64,000 nucleotides of DNA from contig NZ_CP146256.1 of assembly GCF_039134705.1 (NCBI RefSeq), forward strand, positions 4,340,001 through 4,404,000, given 5' to 3'. Shown piece by piece: positions 34,765-45,071 of the stretch. The translations under genes and the position numbers were made by a program. Source of the DNA: Kineothrix sp. IPX-CK (GTDB lineage: Bacteria; Bacillota; Clostridia; Lachnospirales; Lachnospiraceae). Below the pieces are notes generated by a model. That model did no database searches, had not been told where the DNA came from, and was given only the letters and a program-made list of their open reading frames with translations. The stretch's first letter is position 1, and the number at the start of each line of letters is the position of its first letter.

Positions 34765-35169
34765 TTAACTCTTTTTAATGAACTCGGCACTGCATTTGGG
34801 ACACCGAATTGCAATTTTGCCTTTGCCTCTAGGCACTCTGATTTTCTGCTTGCAATCAGGGCATTTATAAATGTGATGAGTCTTTCTTTGGCTCATCGCA
34901 TTTTTTTGTTTTAAAAAAAATTTTCGGATTCCCGCCGTATATTTCAGAAATGCCTGATTTTCCGCGTAGCGCCGCGTATAATTTCTGGAAAGCATACGGA
35001 AATAAGAGTAAATCAGCACCGCTATCGCTATTCCATATAGAAAATTCCACCTTGTAAATAGTGATACAATCATTGCCACCAAGGCTCCTGCAAGTAAAAA
35101 TCTGTTCAGGGAATCCGGCCCGTAGGAACCGTATCTTCCCTGCATAAAGCGCATTAACTTCTCTCTCAC
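34765..35169 (-). CDS. Membrane protein with C-terminal zinc ribbon
   Basis: The 134-residue protein has two hydrophobic segments (about 23-38 and 42-58) and a C-terminal zinc ribbon with two Cys pairs (YKCPDCKQKI and IRCPKCSAEF). The gene converges with the AgrA-like gene and their ends are 4 bases apart. The function is unknown; the ribbon suggests a structural zinc site or nucleic-acid/protein contact at the membrane. Confidence 0.8.
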   Translation of the reverse strand: MREKLMRFMQGRYGSYGPDSLNRFLLAGALVAMIVSLFTRWNFLYGIAIAVLIYSYFRMLSRNYTRRYAENQAFLKYTAGIRKFFLKQKNAMSQRKTHHIYKCPDCKQKIRVPRGKGKIAIRCPKCSAEFIKKS

Positions 35170-35284
35170 AATCGTTGCTCCAATCCATAATCTTCCGTTT
35201 TTAATAATCTTGATATTTATTCTAAAGATTATGCGCTAAAATGCAATAAAACGATTCACAAATTTTCATTAAAAAAAACTAAAC

Positions 35285-36097
35285 TTAAAACATCGCCACT
35301 TGACCTAAGCCTAACGCACAGGCGACAAGGTACAAAAGCAGTATATGAACCGGATAAAACGCGTAGAAAAGCCATTTAATATTCCAGCCTCTTTCTCCAT
35401 TATATTTATGTATAGGAATCAATACCAAAAAGGCCGTTATCTCGGTAACCGACATCACCGTAAGAGTAGTGCATCCCAGACCTGCCGACAAAGTCTTCCT
35501 ATTTCTGAAGAAGTACATAACCGCTATAGTAAGAACGCCGAAGGCGCTGTAATCCGTCTGCATAAATACTGCCGCGCCCATCCCGGCAACGAGAACGAGC
35601 ACACTTAAGATGGCTTTTAGAACCTTATTCCAATCAGCTTTCTCCCCTATGAAGCGCAATCCTATCATAACGAGAAGTCCGAAAAGAAGAGTGAAGAATA
35701 CATTCTGATATCCCCAATAGAAAAATGTTCCTTTAAAGCCGAGGTCGAAGGGTATCTCAGAGATCAAAGCGAACAAGAATAATCTGCTCGCATATTTTTT
35801 TATATCATGCGTATGCTCAAAGCCCTCTATCAGCAAAAAACAGAAGATGGGGAAGCCCAGCCGGCCCACCAGCCTCAATACAATATCGGCAACATAAAGT
35901 GCCATATTCTGCTGCATGAAATATGCGGCGGAACTAACGTCCATGATGGAGCCCAATCCCTCGCTTATCATCATTCTTTCCAATATAATGGCTCCCGTAT
36001 GATCGATGAACATGACGATAATAGCAATCAGTTTAATGGTGCTTCCCGTAATTCCTTTTTTCTTAGGCATAATACCTGTTGTGGATACATTCTCCAT
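35285..36097 (-). CDS. TraX-family membrane protein
   Basis: The 270-residue protein has about eight membrane segments and the TraX-family opening (TIKLIAIIVMFIDHTGAI) with the conserved His-Thr-Gly. TraX acetylates F pilin in Escherichia coli, but chromosomal Firmicute homologues are common and not tied to conjugation; no transfer genes are nearby. These proteins are related to membrane acyltransferases. It is a single gene with its own promoter. Confidence 0.88.
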   Translation of the reverse strand: MENVSTTGIMPKKKGITGSTIKLIAIIVMFIDHTGAIILERMMISEGLGSIMDVSSAAYFMQQNMALYVADIVLRLVGRLGFPIFCFLLIEGFEHTHDIKKYASRLFLFALISEIPFDLGFKGTFFYWGYQNVFFTLLFGLLVMIGLRFIGEKADWNKVLKAILSVLVLVAGMGAAVFMQTDYSAFGVLTIAVMYFFRNRKTLSAGLGCTTLTVMSVTEITAFLVLIPIHKYNGERGWNIKWLFYAFYPVHILLLYLVACALGLGQVAMF

Positions 36098-36185
36098 AAT
36101 TATCTTCCTCTCCCTTAATCCGCATATTCCTATACTATGACTGATATTGTCAGCTTATTAAGCAATAATTTAAATAACAATATAT

Positions 36186-36214
36186 AGCATATAAATATTC
36201 ATCGGATTTGTCAA
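36186..36214 (-). promoter_or_regulatory. Promoter of the TraX-like gene
   Basis: On the minus strand TTGACA (36209-36214), 17 bases, TATGCT (36186-36191), 89 bases upstream of the start codon. Confidence 0.6.
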
Positions 36215-36298
36215 TCTTTTGTCAATACGTCGCCTTCAGTCTCTGTACGTATTTTCTTTTGTATTGGAGAGTGGATTATTGAAGTTTGTTGTTTTTTC

Positions 36299-36979
36299 TT
36301 ATTTCGCTTTAGGATATTCGGTGCAAAGAAGCCTATAAGGAGGCTCATCTTCTTCAATCGCAGGGAAGCGCCCCATTTCTTCATAAAAGCGGTTATCCGA
36401 AGTATCATCATTGCACATGGAGACTTCTCCGATCAACACATCACCCGTTCCTTTTTTCACATCGAAATCATGATATTGATGAGGCCATAAGGTAATGCTT
36501 TCTCCCGGCAGCAGCTCCACTCCTGTTCCTGCCTTAACATAGTAGGACCTCCCGTCTGAGTTAACCAATACATCACTGTCGTCAAACGTTCCGTCTCCTT
36601 TATCATTATATACATGTATAATCAATATTCCGCCGCCCCGGTTAATGATGTCTTCACTTTTGGTCCAGTGAAAGTGCATGGGAGAATGCTGTCCCTCCTT
36701 GAGCATCAATAACTTTTCGGCATAGACCTTCTTATATTTCTTATTTTTTTGATTCCCGTTTCTTAAAGTGATCAGCGCGAACCCTACCTTTTCCCAATTA
36801 CCCAATCCATAATCTGTAATATCCCATCCCAGCATATTATCTCTGATTTCATCGTACTGTGCACTCTTATCCGCCCACTCCTCCGGTGTCCAGCCGCAAA
36901 AAGGGGGCAACTCAAAACCATGTTTTTTAATTAGCTTTTCCATATATTTAATACTGTTATTAATTTCCGACCGTTTCAT
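36299..36979 (-). CDS. D-lyxose isomerase-like cupin enzyme
   Basis: The 226-residue protein matches the D-lyxose ketol-isomerase family: a cupin with metal ligands His102 and His104 (SPMHFHW), Glu109 (KSEDI) and a late His in LWPHQYHDF. The family interconverts D-lyxose and D-xylulose, and often D-mannose and D-fructose, with Mn or another divalent metal. Its start lies 20 bases inside the end of the chemoreceptor gene, so it is translationally coupled at the end of the second sugar operon. This makes D-lyxose or a related aldose a candidate substrate of the transporter upstream. Confidence 0.86.
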   Translation of the reverse strand: MKRSEINNSIKYMEKLIKKHGFELPPFCGWTPEEWADKSAQYDEIRDNMLGWDITDYGLGNWEKVGFALITLRNGNQKNKKYKKVYAEKLLMLKEGQHSPMHFHWTKSEDIINRGGGILIIHVYNDKGDGTFDDSDVLVNSDGRSYYVKAGTGVELLPGESITLWPHQYHDFDVKKGTGDVLIGEVSMCNDDTSDNRFYEEMGRFPAIEEDEPPYRLLCTEYPKAK

Positions 36980-38693
36980 CTTCCTTTTCCTCCATTGAAT
37001 GAAAATATGATATATTATCAGAAAGCTTCCGGGAGAGCCCGAATATTTCTTTTGTCAGCTCGACCATTTGATTTATGGAATTCTCCATATCGATAGACAC
37101 CTTCAGCGTATTTTCCGAATATCCGGCATTTCTGCCTGATTCCTGAAGCAGAAGGGCCATATCAGCACCAAGACATTCTTTTGTACCGCTTATCTCACCT
37201 ATATCGCTTACCAGAGCTTTTACGTTTTTCGCCAATACCATGATATTCTTTTCCAGTTCGTCAAAAATAGCCTTGGTACTGTTTACACCTCTTACTTGAT
37301 TCTCCATGGCACTATTCACGTCCTCCATAACATGAACCGAGGTCTGGGTCTCGTGAATCAGATTCATGACAATTTGTTCTATCTTTTTTGCTGAAACCGT
37401 GGACTGATCGGCTAAAGATTTAATTTGCGCTGCAACAACAGCAAATCCCTTACCCAGTTCTCCCGCTCTTGCCGCTTCTATACTGGCATTTAACGATAGC
37501 AGGTTGGTTTCCTCCGAAATATTTGCAATCAATGTTGTCGCTTCTTTAATTTCATGCGCAGATTGATTGGTAATATTCGTTTGGCTGGAAATAGTGTTTA
37601 TGGAGAGCAGCGAATCCTTTGTTATAGCTTCCAGTTCATTTAAGATTGCCCTCGTCTCTTTTCCCAATTCGAAATTTTTCTCAGATAATGCTCCTATACT
37701 CTCTATGCTCTGCAGTGAGCTATCGATATGTCGGTTCATTTCCCGCATGCTTTCATCCGCATTCCGTATCGTATTCACCTGGGCATTAGCCGACTCCTGT
37801 ATGTCCCGGCTGGATGAGAGCATCTTGTTTGCCGTACCTTTTGTAGCATCAGAAGCTTCCTGCATCTCGTCAGAAACTTTATGCAGAATATTCGCCTTTT
37901 CCTTGATGGAGGAGATTACCTCCTTCATTTTTTCCTGCAATTTTTGAGTGTCCTTGGATAGATCACCGATTTCATCCTTTCTGTTTCTGATAAGCGCCGT
38001 TTTCAACTCCAGATCTCCATTTGACAAGCTGTTCAGACAATCTCCGGCTTTTGTTAAATCCTTCAGCGTAGATTTTACAAACACAATGGAAAGAAGACAA
38101 AAAAAGGCGAGTATAGCAGCTATCATTCCCACATTGGCGTAGATAGCCGTCCGGACAAGAGTTTGCATGCGTTCCACACCACGCACAGCAACCAATGCTC
38201 CTGCCACTGCACCCGATTCCGGCTGTTTGATCGGTATCGCGCAGGCATGGTATTGCTTTCCCCCTATTTCGATTTTCTTCACAAAGATTTCCTTCTCCTC
38301 CTGATATACCCGGTCAATCATCTGCTTTACATTCTCGAAATCATCCAGCCTATTCTCTCCTCCATCCTTCATGGAAGTAACAATAGGATCCTCCTCAAAA
38401 TAAAATATAATATCAATACCTGTACTCTCTTTTAAACTGTCGAGCAAAGATGCGGAAGCCGAGACGTTAAAGTTCATTCCCCTCCAGACATTTCCGTCCT
38501 CTTTCAGAGCATAGTCTCCATACCCCTGCGTGCTGTAGAGATTAGATGCGGAAATTGCAACCGTTCTAAGTCCTTCCTCGATTTCCTGATACAAGCCTTT
38601 AGAAAATTGTACCTGGCTGATGAGCAGCGAAAATATGCTCGTCACTACGATCGGCACTATGGATAATATTAGAATTTTCCCTCTCATTTTCAT
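36960..38693 (-). CDS. Methyl-accepting chemotaxis protein with Cache-like sensor
   Basis: This is a 577-residue chemoreceptor. It has a first membrane helix near residues 5-25, an extracellular sensor of about 160 residues with single-Cache-like features ([28 protein letters not shown]), and a second helix near 185-207. HAMP and a signalling domain with tip [20 protein letters not shown] follow. It lies between the sugar-binding protein and the lyxose isomerase on the same strand, so it is probably expressed with the transporter. Binding of a sugar directly or through the binding protein is possible. Confidence 0.92.
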   Translation of the reverse strand: MKMRGKILILSIVPIVVTSIFSLLISQVQFSKGLYQEIEEGLRTVAISASNLYSTQGYGDYALKEDGNVWRGMNFNVSASASLLDSLKESTGIDIIFYFEEDPIVTSMKDGGENRLDDFENVKQMIDRVYQEEKEIFVKKIEIGGKQYHACAIPIKQPESGAVAGALVAVRGVERMQTLVRTAIYANVGMIAAILAFFCLLSIVFVKSTLKDLTKAGDCLNSLSNGDLELKTALIRNRKDEIGDLSKDTQKLQEKMKEVISSIKEKANILHKVSDEMQEASDATKGTANKMLSSSRDIQESANAQVNTIRNADESMREMNRHIDSSLQSIESIGALSEKNFELGKETRAILNELEAITKDSLLSINTISSQTNITNQSAHEIKEATTLIANISEETNLLSLNASIEAARAGELGKGFAVVAAQIKSLADQSTVSAKKIEQIVMNLIHETQTSVHVMEDVNSAMENQVRGVNSTKAIFDELEKNIMVLAKNVKALVSDIGEISGTKECLGADMALLLQESGRNAGYSENTLKVSIDMENSINQMVELTKEIFGLSRKLSDNISYFHSMEEKEDETVGN

Positions 38694-38724
38694 GAAACAT
38701 CACCTTTTGTTTCTCTGATTGAAA

Positions 38725-38757
38725 ATACGGGCTATCCCTATATGAGATAACCCGTAT
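38725..38757 (-). terminator. Hairpin between the RbsB-type gene and the chemoreceptor gene
   Basis: ATACGGGCTATC pairs with GATAACCCGTAT (one wobble), and TTTTC follows on the minus strand. It lies 27 bases past the binding-protein stop and probably causes partial termination. Confidence 0.65.
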
Positions 38758-38783
38758 CCATTTCTTTGCACTTTTTGAAGTAA

Positions 38784-39791
38784 TTACAGTCCCTCTTTGG
38801 TAATAACGGAAACTCCCGTATCCGTAACAGCTCCGCCGAAGCTTTCTCCGCCAAGTACTGCTACTGCTGCCTTCAGGCCTTCATAACCCATTACATCAGG
38901 ATTCTGTGCCATAGTAGCCAATAAGTATCCGTCTTTGATCAAAGATAAAATAGTATCGGATTTGTCAAAGCCTACGCCGACTACATCATCGCCTGCTTCC
39001 TGAATGGCATTGCCGACTCCGGTAGTGGAACCTTCATTAGCTCCGAAAATACCAACACATCCGCTTGTGATGTAATTTGCCGCAATATCCTTGGATTTCG
39101 CTGCATCACCTTCGCTATACTGGGTTTCGAGAATCTCGAAATCAGAGCCTTCGAATGCGGAACGGAAGCCGGTTTCACGAGCCACGCAGGATGCCGTAGC
39201 CGCATTTACATTGACAACACCAATTTTACCGGAGGTTATACCTTTATCCGTAAGCGCCTTTAACATTTCATCGCCTGCTGTTTTTCCTGCAGCCTGATTA
39301 TCTGTTGCAAAGGTAACTTCACCTTCAAAATCAGCCGCCGAATCCACATAGATAATTTTTACTCCGGCTGCAACCGCCTCTTCCAAAGCTGCCGTAACCG
39401 CATCCGGTCCGTTTGCTGCCAAGAGAATTGCATCCGCATTGTCCGCTACCGCATTATTGATACACTCGATTTGTTTTGCATCGTCCTTAACATCCGGAGC
39501 GAGCCACTTGTATTCAACGTTTCCAAGCTCATCTGCCGCTTTTTTGCATCCGGCATCCACATTCACCCAATGCTGGTCCATCTGATCCATTGTAATCAAG
39601 TAAACTTTGTAGCTCTCTGCTGCCGCAGTTTCCTCGGGCGCAGCCTCCTCAGCCGGTGCCTCCGTAACTTCCTCGGCTGCCGGTGCCGTACTCGTTTCTG
39701 CCGCAGGGGCAGTTTCCGTGCTTCCGCAGCCAGCCAGCATGGATGCCGCAACAACAACGCTCAATAATACACTGCATAATCTTCTCTTCAT
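38784..39791 (-). CDS. Ribose-type sugar-binding lipoprotein (RbsB-like)
   Basis: The 335-residue product has lipobox MLAGC (Cys22), an Ala/Glu/Pro-rich linker to about residue 58, and a type I periplasmic-binding domain (YLITMDQMDQHWVNVDAG, ILLAANGPDAVT, VDSAADFEGEV, VGFDKSDTIL). This is the CUT2 binding protein for the RbsA/RbsC-type pair upstream in the operon. The ligand is a monosaccharide, perhaps D-lyxose or a related pentose given the isomerase. Confidence 0.93.
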   Translation of the reverse strand: MKRRLCSVLLSVVVAASMLAGCGSTETAPAAETSTAPAAEEVTEAPAEEAAPEETAAAESYKVYLITMDQMDQHWVNVDAGCKKAADELGNVEYKWLAPDVKDDAKQIECINNAVADNADAILLAANGPDAVTAALEEAVAAGVKIIYVDSAADFEGEVTFATDNQAAGKTAGDEMLKALTDKGITSGKIGVVNVNAATASCVARETGFRSAFEGSDFEILETQYSEGDAAKSKDIAANYITSGCVGIFGANEGSTTGVGNAIQEAGDDVVGVGFDKSDTILSLIKDGYLLATMAQNPDVMGYEGLKAAVAVLGGESFGGAVTDTGVSVITKEGL

Positions 39792-39842
39792 TTAATATCC
39801 TCCCTTATGAAATATTTGGTTTGTATGATAAAGCAAATGCTT

Positions 39843-40841
39843 TTATCCTTTTTTATTTTTTCTCGGCTTACCCGTTCTGACAACTACATCGAGTAAAACA
39901 GAAACTACAACAATAATACCGATGACTATATTCCGGATGGCTACAGGTGCTCCTGCAAACTGCAGACCGTTTTGCAGAACTCCCCATATTGCCGCTCCGA
40001 TAACGGTGCCTAACAATATTCCCTGTCCGCCTAAAGTACTTACACCGCCGATAACAGAAGCTGCTACCGCATACATTTCGTACATATTTCCCGCATCCAT
40101 AGTGCCCATTCCTGAAGTTGCACAAATAATGAGCCCTACTACGCTGGCACAAAATGCGCTGACAATATATGCTTTGGTCGTAGTTCCTACAATACCTACC
40201 CCGGATAGCTTGGCGGCCTCTACATTACTGCCGATTGCGTAAATATGCCTTCCCGTGCGGGTCTTGCTGAGCAGAAAGTTGAAGATGAGCCACAGAATAA
40301 TAGATATCCAAATGGTATTGTACAGACCTAACGTTTTTCCGTAATAGAAGAAGTCTCTGAAGCCTTTTGCCGCATCTCCGATGGAATCCGTATTATAGTT
40401 ATTATTTACGATCTGGGCAATACCTCTGGCTATTGTCATGGTACCCAGCGTAGCGATAAAAGGCGGCAGTTTGCATTTTGCAACCAGCTGGCCGTTCACA
40501 ACTCCCACCAGCAGACAGCAGAAAATAGTTACTAAGACCGCGGCCCATGGATTCATGCCTTTGGTCATAAGAGTTGCCGAAATCATACAGCTCATGCCCA
40601 CCACCGAACCGATAGAAAGGTCTATGTTTCCCGTTATCAGCACATAGGATTGACCGATACCGATCAGTATGATCGGGGCGATCTGCCTCAGCAGATTCCC
40701 TATATTTTTAGAGGAAGCAAAGGTTGGATTTAAGATACCGAATACAATGCATAATACGATCAAACCTACCGTTACGGTCAATACCTGCCCCATTCCCCTT
40801 ACCGCCATCATTCTTCTTAAAAAATTCTGTCTGTTTTCCAT
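39843..40841 (-). CDS. Monosaccharide ABC transporter permease (RbsC-like)
   Basis: The 332-residue permease has eight to ten membrane segments. It contains the CUT2 family segment TGNIDLSIGSVVG, the coupling loop SNVEAAKLSGVG and the late GGVSTLGGQGILLGTVIGA segment. Its ATG is 24 bases after the RbsA-like stop. It forms the membrane channel for the sugar delivered by the RbsB-like protein. Confidence 0.94.
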   Translation of the reverse strand: MENRQNFLRRMMAVRGMGQVLTVTVGLIVLCIVFGILNPTFASSKNIGNLLRQIAPIILIGIGQSYVLITGNIDLSIGSVVGMSCMISATLMTKGMNPWAAVLVTIFCCLLVGVVNGQLVAKCKLPPFIATLGTMTIARGIAQIVNNNYNTDSIGDAAKGFRDFFYYGKTLGLYNTIWISIILWLIFNFLLSKTRTGRHIYAIGSNVEAAKLSGVGIVGTTTKAYIVSAFCASVVGLIICATSGMGTMDAGNMYEMYAVAASVIGGVSTLGGQGILLGTVIGAAIWGVLQNGLQFAGAPVAIRNIVIGIIVVVSVLLDVVVRTGKPRKNKKG

Positions 40842-40865
40842 TTTAACAGTTATGCTCCTTTCAAA

Positions 40866-42386
40866 TTATGCTTCTGCCGCAACCTTTTTTTCAAAGCTGG
40901 TTGCATATTTCAGGATAGCGTCTTGGGTTGCTTCTTCCGTAATCATTTCTCCAGTTATCTTACCGTCGCACATTACGATAATTTTATCTGAAATCCCCAT
41001 AACTTCAGGCATTTCTGAGGATACGAACAACACTCCGATCCCTTGCTTTTTCAATTCATTCATTAGATTGTAAATTTCGACCTTTGCGGCAACATCGATT
41101 CCTCTTGTGGGTTCATCGAAAATAACTACCCGGGAATTTCTTGCAAGCCATTTGCCTACCACTACCTTCTGCTGATTACCTCCCGAAAGGCTTCCCGCAT
41201 TTACTTCCATATTGGGAGTCTTTATTCTCAGGTCGCTTACCGCCTTTTGTGTCATGGCTTTTTCTTTCTTCCGGTTCACTATCCCCAATTTATCGCATAT
41301 AATATCAAGATTCGGAAGGGCAATGTTCTCCTTTATGCTCAGCTTAGTGCATAATCCATCCTTTTTTCTGTCTTCCGGTGCAAGAACGATACCCGCTTTA
41401 ATCGCATCCATGGGCCTATTTATCGTGATAGACTTGCCATCTAATATAATCTCTCCCGATTCTTTTGCATCCACCCCGAAAATCGCTCTCGTGGTCTCCG
41501 TTCGTCCGGCACCCATCAGACCTGCAATTCCTACGATTTCCCCTTCGTACAGTTCAAAACTTACGTCCCGCACCATTTTGCCCGCATTAAGGTTTTTTAC
41601 CTCAAATATCTTTTTTCCCTTTTTACATGAAACTCTTGGAAACTTTTCTTTAATTTCACGGCCTACCATATTGGATATTATTTCTTCGAGATCCGTATCC
41701 GCATAGTCCATACTCGTTATGTACTGGCCGTCCCTGAGAATGGTAACCCTATCCACGATATGCTGCAGCTCCTCAAGTCTGTGAGAAATATATACGATCG
41801 CACAGCCTTCCGCCTTCAATTGCCTTATGATACGGAACAAATCGTCAATCTCCTTCGACGTAAGGGCGCTGGTCGGTTCGTCCATTATCAGTATCTTAGC
41901 GTTTGTGGAAAGCGCCTTTGCTATCTCCACCATCTGCTGCTTCGATACTGCAAGGTCTCCTACAATAGTATCAGGAGAAATATCCATATTCAGCTTATCC
42001 AATATACTTTTGGCCTGCTTTTCCATCTCCTTGTCTGAGAGAATACCCGATTTTATTTTTTCTCTGCCCAGAAAAATATTTTCCGCTACCGTTAGGTGGG
42101 AACACATATTTAGCTCCTGATGTATGATCGCGACTCCCAGCTCCTGTGCCTTTTTAGGAGACATATCGTGCACTTCTTCTCCAAAAATCTTAATCGTTCC
42201 CGAATCCTTTTCATAGATGCCGCTCAGGATCTTCATAAGAGTAGATTTACCGGCCCCGTTTTCACCCAGCAGTGCAAGAACTTCGCCGGCCTTCAAGTTG
42301 AAGTTTACATTATCCAAAGCTAATACACCCGGAAAGCCTTTACTTACTCCGCTTACTTCAACGATATATTCTCCCATTCCATTCAC
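40866..42386 (-). CDS. Monosaccharide ABC transporter ATPase (RbsA-like)
   Basis: A 506-residue tandem ABC ATPase. The first cassette has [24 protein letters not shown] and ILIMDEPTSAL; the second has [24 protein letters not shown] and [12 protein letters not shown]. This is the normal RbsA pattern, in contrast to the degenerate paralogue encoded upstream. It energises the RbsC-like permease. Confidence 0.94.
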   Translation of the reverse strand: MNGMGEYIVEVSGVSKGFPGVLALDNVNFNLKAGEVLALLGENGAGKSTLMKILSGIYEKDSGTIKIFGEEVHDMSPKKAQELGVAIIHQELNMCSHLTVAENIFLGREKIKSGILSDKEMEKQAKSILDKLNMDISPDTIVGDLAVSKQQMVEIAKALSTNAKILIMDEPTSALTSKEIDDLFRIIRQLKAEGCAIVYISHRLEELQHIVDRVTILRDGQYITSMDYADTDLEEIISNMVGREIKEKFPRVSCKKGKKIFEVKNLNAGKMVRDVSFELYEGEIVGIAGLMGAGRTETTRAIFGVDAKESGEIILDGKSITINRPMDAIKAGIVLAPEDRKKDGLCTKLSIKENIALPNLDIICDKLGIVNRKKEKAMTQKAVSDLRIKTPNMEVNAGSLSGGNQQKVVVGKWLARNSRVVIFDEPTRGIDVAAKVEIYNLMNELKKQGIGVLFVSSEMPEVMGISDKIIVMCDGKITGEMITEEATQDAILKYATSFEKKVAAEA

Positions 42387-42452
42387 CTTTCATTTTACTA
42401 TATCGTATTTGCCTCACTACTTTTTATGTAACAGGATCGCTTTCCTATTGCA

Positions 42453-42496
42453 TAAAAAAAGTATAACACCCGCTACAGATTGATTGTAGGGGTGTT
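42453..42496 (-). terminator. Terminator between the degenerate ATPase gene and the RbsA-type gene
   Basis: AACACCCGCTACA (42465-42477) pairs with TGTAGGGGTGTT (42485-42496), and on the minus strand ATACTTTTTTT follows. It separates the regulatory operon (YesN, YesM, degenerate ATPase) from the transporter operon. Confidence 0.8.
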
Positions 42497-42528
42497 TCTT
42501 TGGAATAAGGGGGGCATCCTTTTGGTTT

Positions 42529-43977
42529 TTATATGCTTATTTCAATACTGCCGAAGGCGTCCGGCAGGTACTCCTGCGTTATCGTTCCATCCTCTAACAG
42601 CAGCAGCTTGTCCGCTACGAATAAAGAATCCGAAATCGTAACGGCTAAGATGATAACGGCGATTCCTTTCCTCTTAAGAGTTCTTATCAGGTGAATAATA
42701 TGTCTTCGAACGTACATATCCGCGTTAGAAAACGGCTGAACGATGAAAACTACCTTGGGATTCAATAAATGGATCCGGTAATAAACGATATTATAAAGAG
42801 ATTTCTTATCCAGAGTCCTGATATCCGCCACATATACTTCTTCTCCCAATTCTTTATAATATTCTCTTTGAATACTCTTCTTAACATTCTCTGTTATTCT
42901 TACATGGGGAGTTTTAAAATCCAGCAGAAAGCTCAGATTATCTATGTAGCTCATATCATAAAACAGCATGGTTTCGATAGCCTGGCCTTCAATAATACCG
43001 AAATTGACCTTCCCCTTCTTTCTGAGGTTCCTCTTATCTATCATTTCTCCGCTTATCTCTATGAAACCGGCTTCCAGTTCTTTTTCCCCGCTCAGACAGG
43101 AGATAAGATCCTGCTGGGATCTTTTACTTTTGTCGTACAGTACCACGCATTCTCCCGGTCGCATACTAAACGTCAGATTATGTAAGTCTTCCGTAGTGAT
43201 ATCGTGGAAATAAATTGCACTGCCGTTTTCTTCAGAAGTCTTCTTATCCTTGTCCTCGAACGAAATAGTATAAGGAATCACATTTTCGTCCTTCATATCT
43301 TTCTTATCGAATACCTTTATGACCTTGCCGTCCTTCATAAATGCCGCTCTGTTACAGAAGGGGAAAACTTCCTCGTGATGGTTACCGAAGTATAGAACCG
43401 TATACCCCTTATGAGCGGCCTTAATCAGCAGTTTTTTGAAATTATCCAGATCCTTCGTACTCAGAACATTGCTGATATCATCCACCATGATCAGCCTGGT
43501 TCCTTGGATAATAGCCTTCAATACCTCGACAACGCACCTCTCATACTCCGAAAGTTCCATGCAAATCGCTCTTGGATCGATATTTACCTCCATATCCTGC
43601 AGAAGAAAAACCAGTTGGTTGGCAAGAACTCTTTTGTTTATGCAATATTTCTTAAATCCCTTCCTGAGTACAAAGATATTATCTGTCACAGTAAGGTTAT
43701 CCACCAGCCTGCTGTTTTGTCCTAATAAATATACTTTGTTCTGGATTTCTTCCCTATGATGATAGCTGTTGACCTGATGGCCCGAAAAATAAATCCTGCC
43801 GAATTTAATCGGGATATTTTTACATATCAGCTGTACAAGCCTATCCTTTCCGTGCTCGTTGATTCCTATAAGTCCAAAGATTTCTCCTTGAAAAATATGC
43901 AAATTGAAGTTATCCAGATTGGTCATATCATTTCCTTCGGTAATGACATTCTCCATTCGCAAAATTTCTTTTTTCAC
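42529..43977 (-). CDS. Catalytically degenerate RbsA-like tandem ABC protein
   Basis: The 482-residue protein aligns with RbsA-type tandem ATPases in length and order, but the catalytic motifs are lost in both halves. Walker A 1 is GINEHGKD (no Ser/Thr), the signature is LSEYERCVVEV, and Walker B 1 is RLIMVDDISNVL. In the second half the Walker A region is VVLYDKSKRSQQD, and Walker B is VVFIVQPFSNAD. It is therefore unlikely to hydrolyse ATP. It is encoded 46 bases after a YesM-type kinase that has no sensor domain, and is cut off from the transporter genes by a terminator. I infer a signalling or adaptor role. It starts at GTG 43977 after GGGAAGGG. Confidence 0.8.
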   Translation of the reverse strand: MKKEILRMENVITEGNDMTNLDNFNLHIFQGEIFGLIGINEHGKDRLVQLICKNIPIKFGRIYFSGHQVNSYHHREEIQNKVYLLGQNSRLVDNLTVTDNIFVLRKGFKKYCINKRVLANQLVFLLQDMEVNIDPRAICMELSEYERCVVEVLKAIIQGTRLIMVDDISNVLSTKDLDNFKKLLIKAAHKGYTVLYFGNHHEEVFPFCNRAAFMKDGKVIKVFDKKDMKDENVIPYTISFEDKDKKTSEENGSAIYFHDITTEDLHNLTFSMRPGECVVLYDKSKRSQQDLISCLSGEKELEAGFIEISGEMIDKRNLRKKGKVNFGIIEGQAIETMLFYDMSYIDNLSFLLDFKTPHVRITENVKKSIQREYYKELGEEVYVADIRTLDKKSLYNIVYYRIHLLNPKVVFIVQPFSNADMYVRRHIIHLIRTLKRKGIAVIILAVTISDSLFVADKLLLLEDGTITQEYLPDAFGSIEISI

Positions 43978-44023
43978 CGATACTCATGCCCTTCCCGCGA
44001 TCTGCAGTATGCAAACGGACGCT

Positions 44024-45058
44024 TTATCCCTGCTCTGTAATTACCGGCAGCGTAATTTCCACATCCGTTCCCACGTCCTTCGTGCTGTAAATATATACTC
44101 CGTATTCCTCTCCGAATAGAAGCTTGATTCGGTTATTAACATTGATGATAGCGATTCCGCCCCGTTTTTCCCTTTTGGGCTCCATAACGTCTTCCATGGA
44201 ATTGGTAAGCAATTTGTTGTTCAGCTCCTCTAAAAGTTCTTCCGGTATCCCCATTCCATCATCCGATATGCGGATAATCAATCGGTCATATGTGCGGTCG
44301 ACGCGGACTTTTAAATTGCCCTTCCCTATTTTGGGCTCTATTCCGTGGTATATCGAATTCTCAACAATCGGCTGCAATACCAGCTTGGGCAGGAAAAGGT
44401 TCAAGGCGGATAAATCGTCCACGTCATCATCGTATTCTATGCTGAGGCTTAATTTATCCCCAAATCGGTACTGCTGGATAATGTAATAATTCTCTATGTT
44501 CGACAATTCATCTTCCAGGGTCACCAGCTTATCCACATTGGATATGGTATAGCGGAAAAAGGTAGCCAGGGCTTCCGTCATGGATGCGACTCCATCCATT
44601 CCGCTGCACAGAGCTTCACTTCGTATGCTCTCAAGCGTATTATATAAAAAATGCGGGTTGATCTGATTCTGAAGTGCAAGATACTGCGCCTGTTTCTTGG
44701 AGATGTTTAAAATCTCCGTCCGGTTCAAGCCTTCTCCGAGCATATGCAGCGCTTTATTAACGTTTGGACTGACATTTATATTCTGCTCCAACAGATTATC
44801 TACCAGATAGCCTTCCGTATAGAGCTTAATTATTCTATCGATTTGCTTATATTTTCGGTACACCAATATGTAACCTGCATACAGAATAAGCGCTTCAGCA
44901 ATTAGCCCGATGACGAACACCAGCTTAAAGCTGTCCGCGTGGAGCGCAGCTGCCAGCAGTGTGCCCAGCAAAAATATCTGGAGCAAAAATATCAGCAGAA
45001 GCCATAGCTTTACATTCCCAATAAGATACCGCTTATCTCTATTCATAATAACACCCAT
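44024..45058 (-). CDS. YesM/LytS-type histidine kinase lacking an extracellular sensor
   Basis: The kinase (344 residues from ATG 45058) has two adjacent membrane helices joined by only a few residues (LLAAALHADSFKLVF), no HAMP domain, then INPHFLYNTLESIRSEAL with the phospho-acceptor His. The ATPase domain has QPIVENSIYHGI and SDDGMGIPEELL. With no ligand-binding domain it must sense through membrane partners, possibly the degenerate ABC protein encoded next. The start is uncertain: ATG 45058 is 3 bases after GGAGGGG and ATG 45046 is 15 bases after; the cognate YesN gene ends at 45072. Confidence 0.9.
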   Translation of the reverse strand: MGVIMNRDKRYLIGNVKLWLLLIFLLQIFLLGTLLAAALHADSFKLVFVIGLIAEALILYAGYILVYRKYKQIDRIIKLYTEGYLVDNLLEQNINVSPNVNKALHMLGEGLNRTEILNISKKQAQYLALQNQINPHFLYNTLESIRSEALCSGMDGVASMTEALATFFRYTISNVDKLVTLEDELSNIENYYIIQQYRFGDKLSLSIEYDDDVDDLSALNLFLPKLVLQPIVENSIYHGIEPKIGKGNLKVRVDRTYDRLIIRISDDGMGIPEELLEELNNKLLTNSMEDVMEPKREKRGGIAIINVNNRIKLLFGEEYGVYIYSTKDVGTDVEITLPVITEQG

Positions 45059-45071
45059 GCCCCTCCAATAC

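Noticed and set aside
35285..36097. Conjugative element marker (TraX)
   Set aside because: No relaxase, mating-pair or integrase genes are nearby; chromosomal TraX-like genes are common in Firmicutes.
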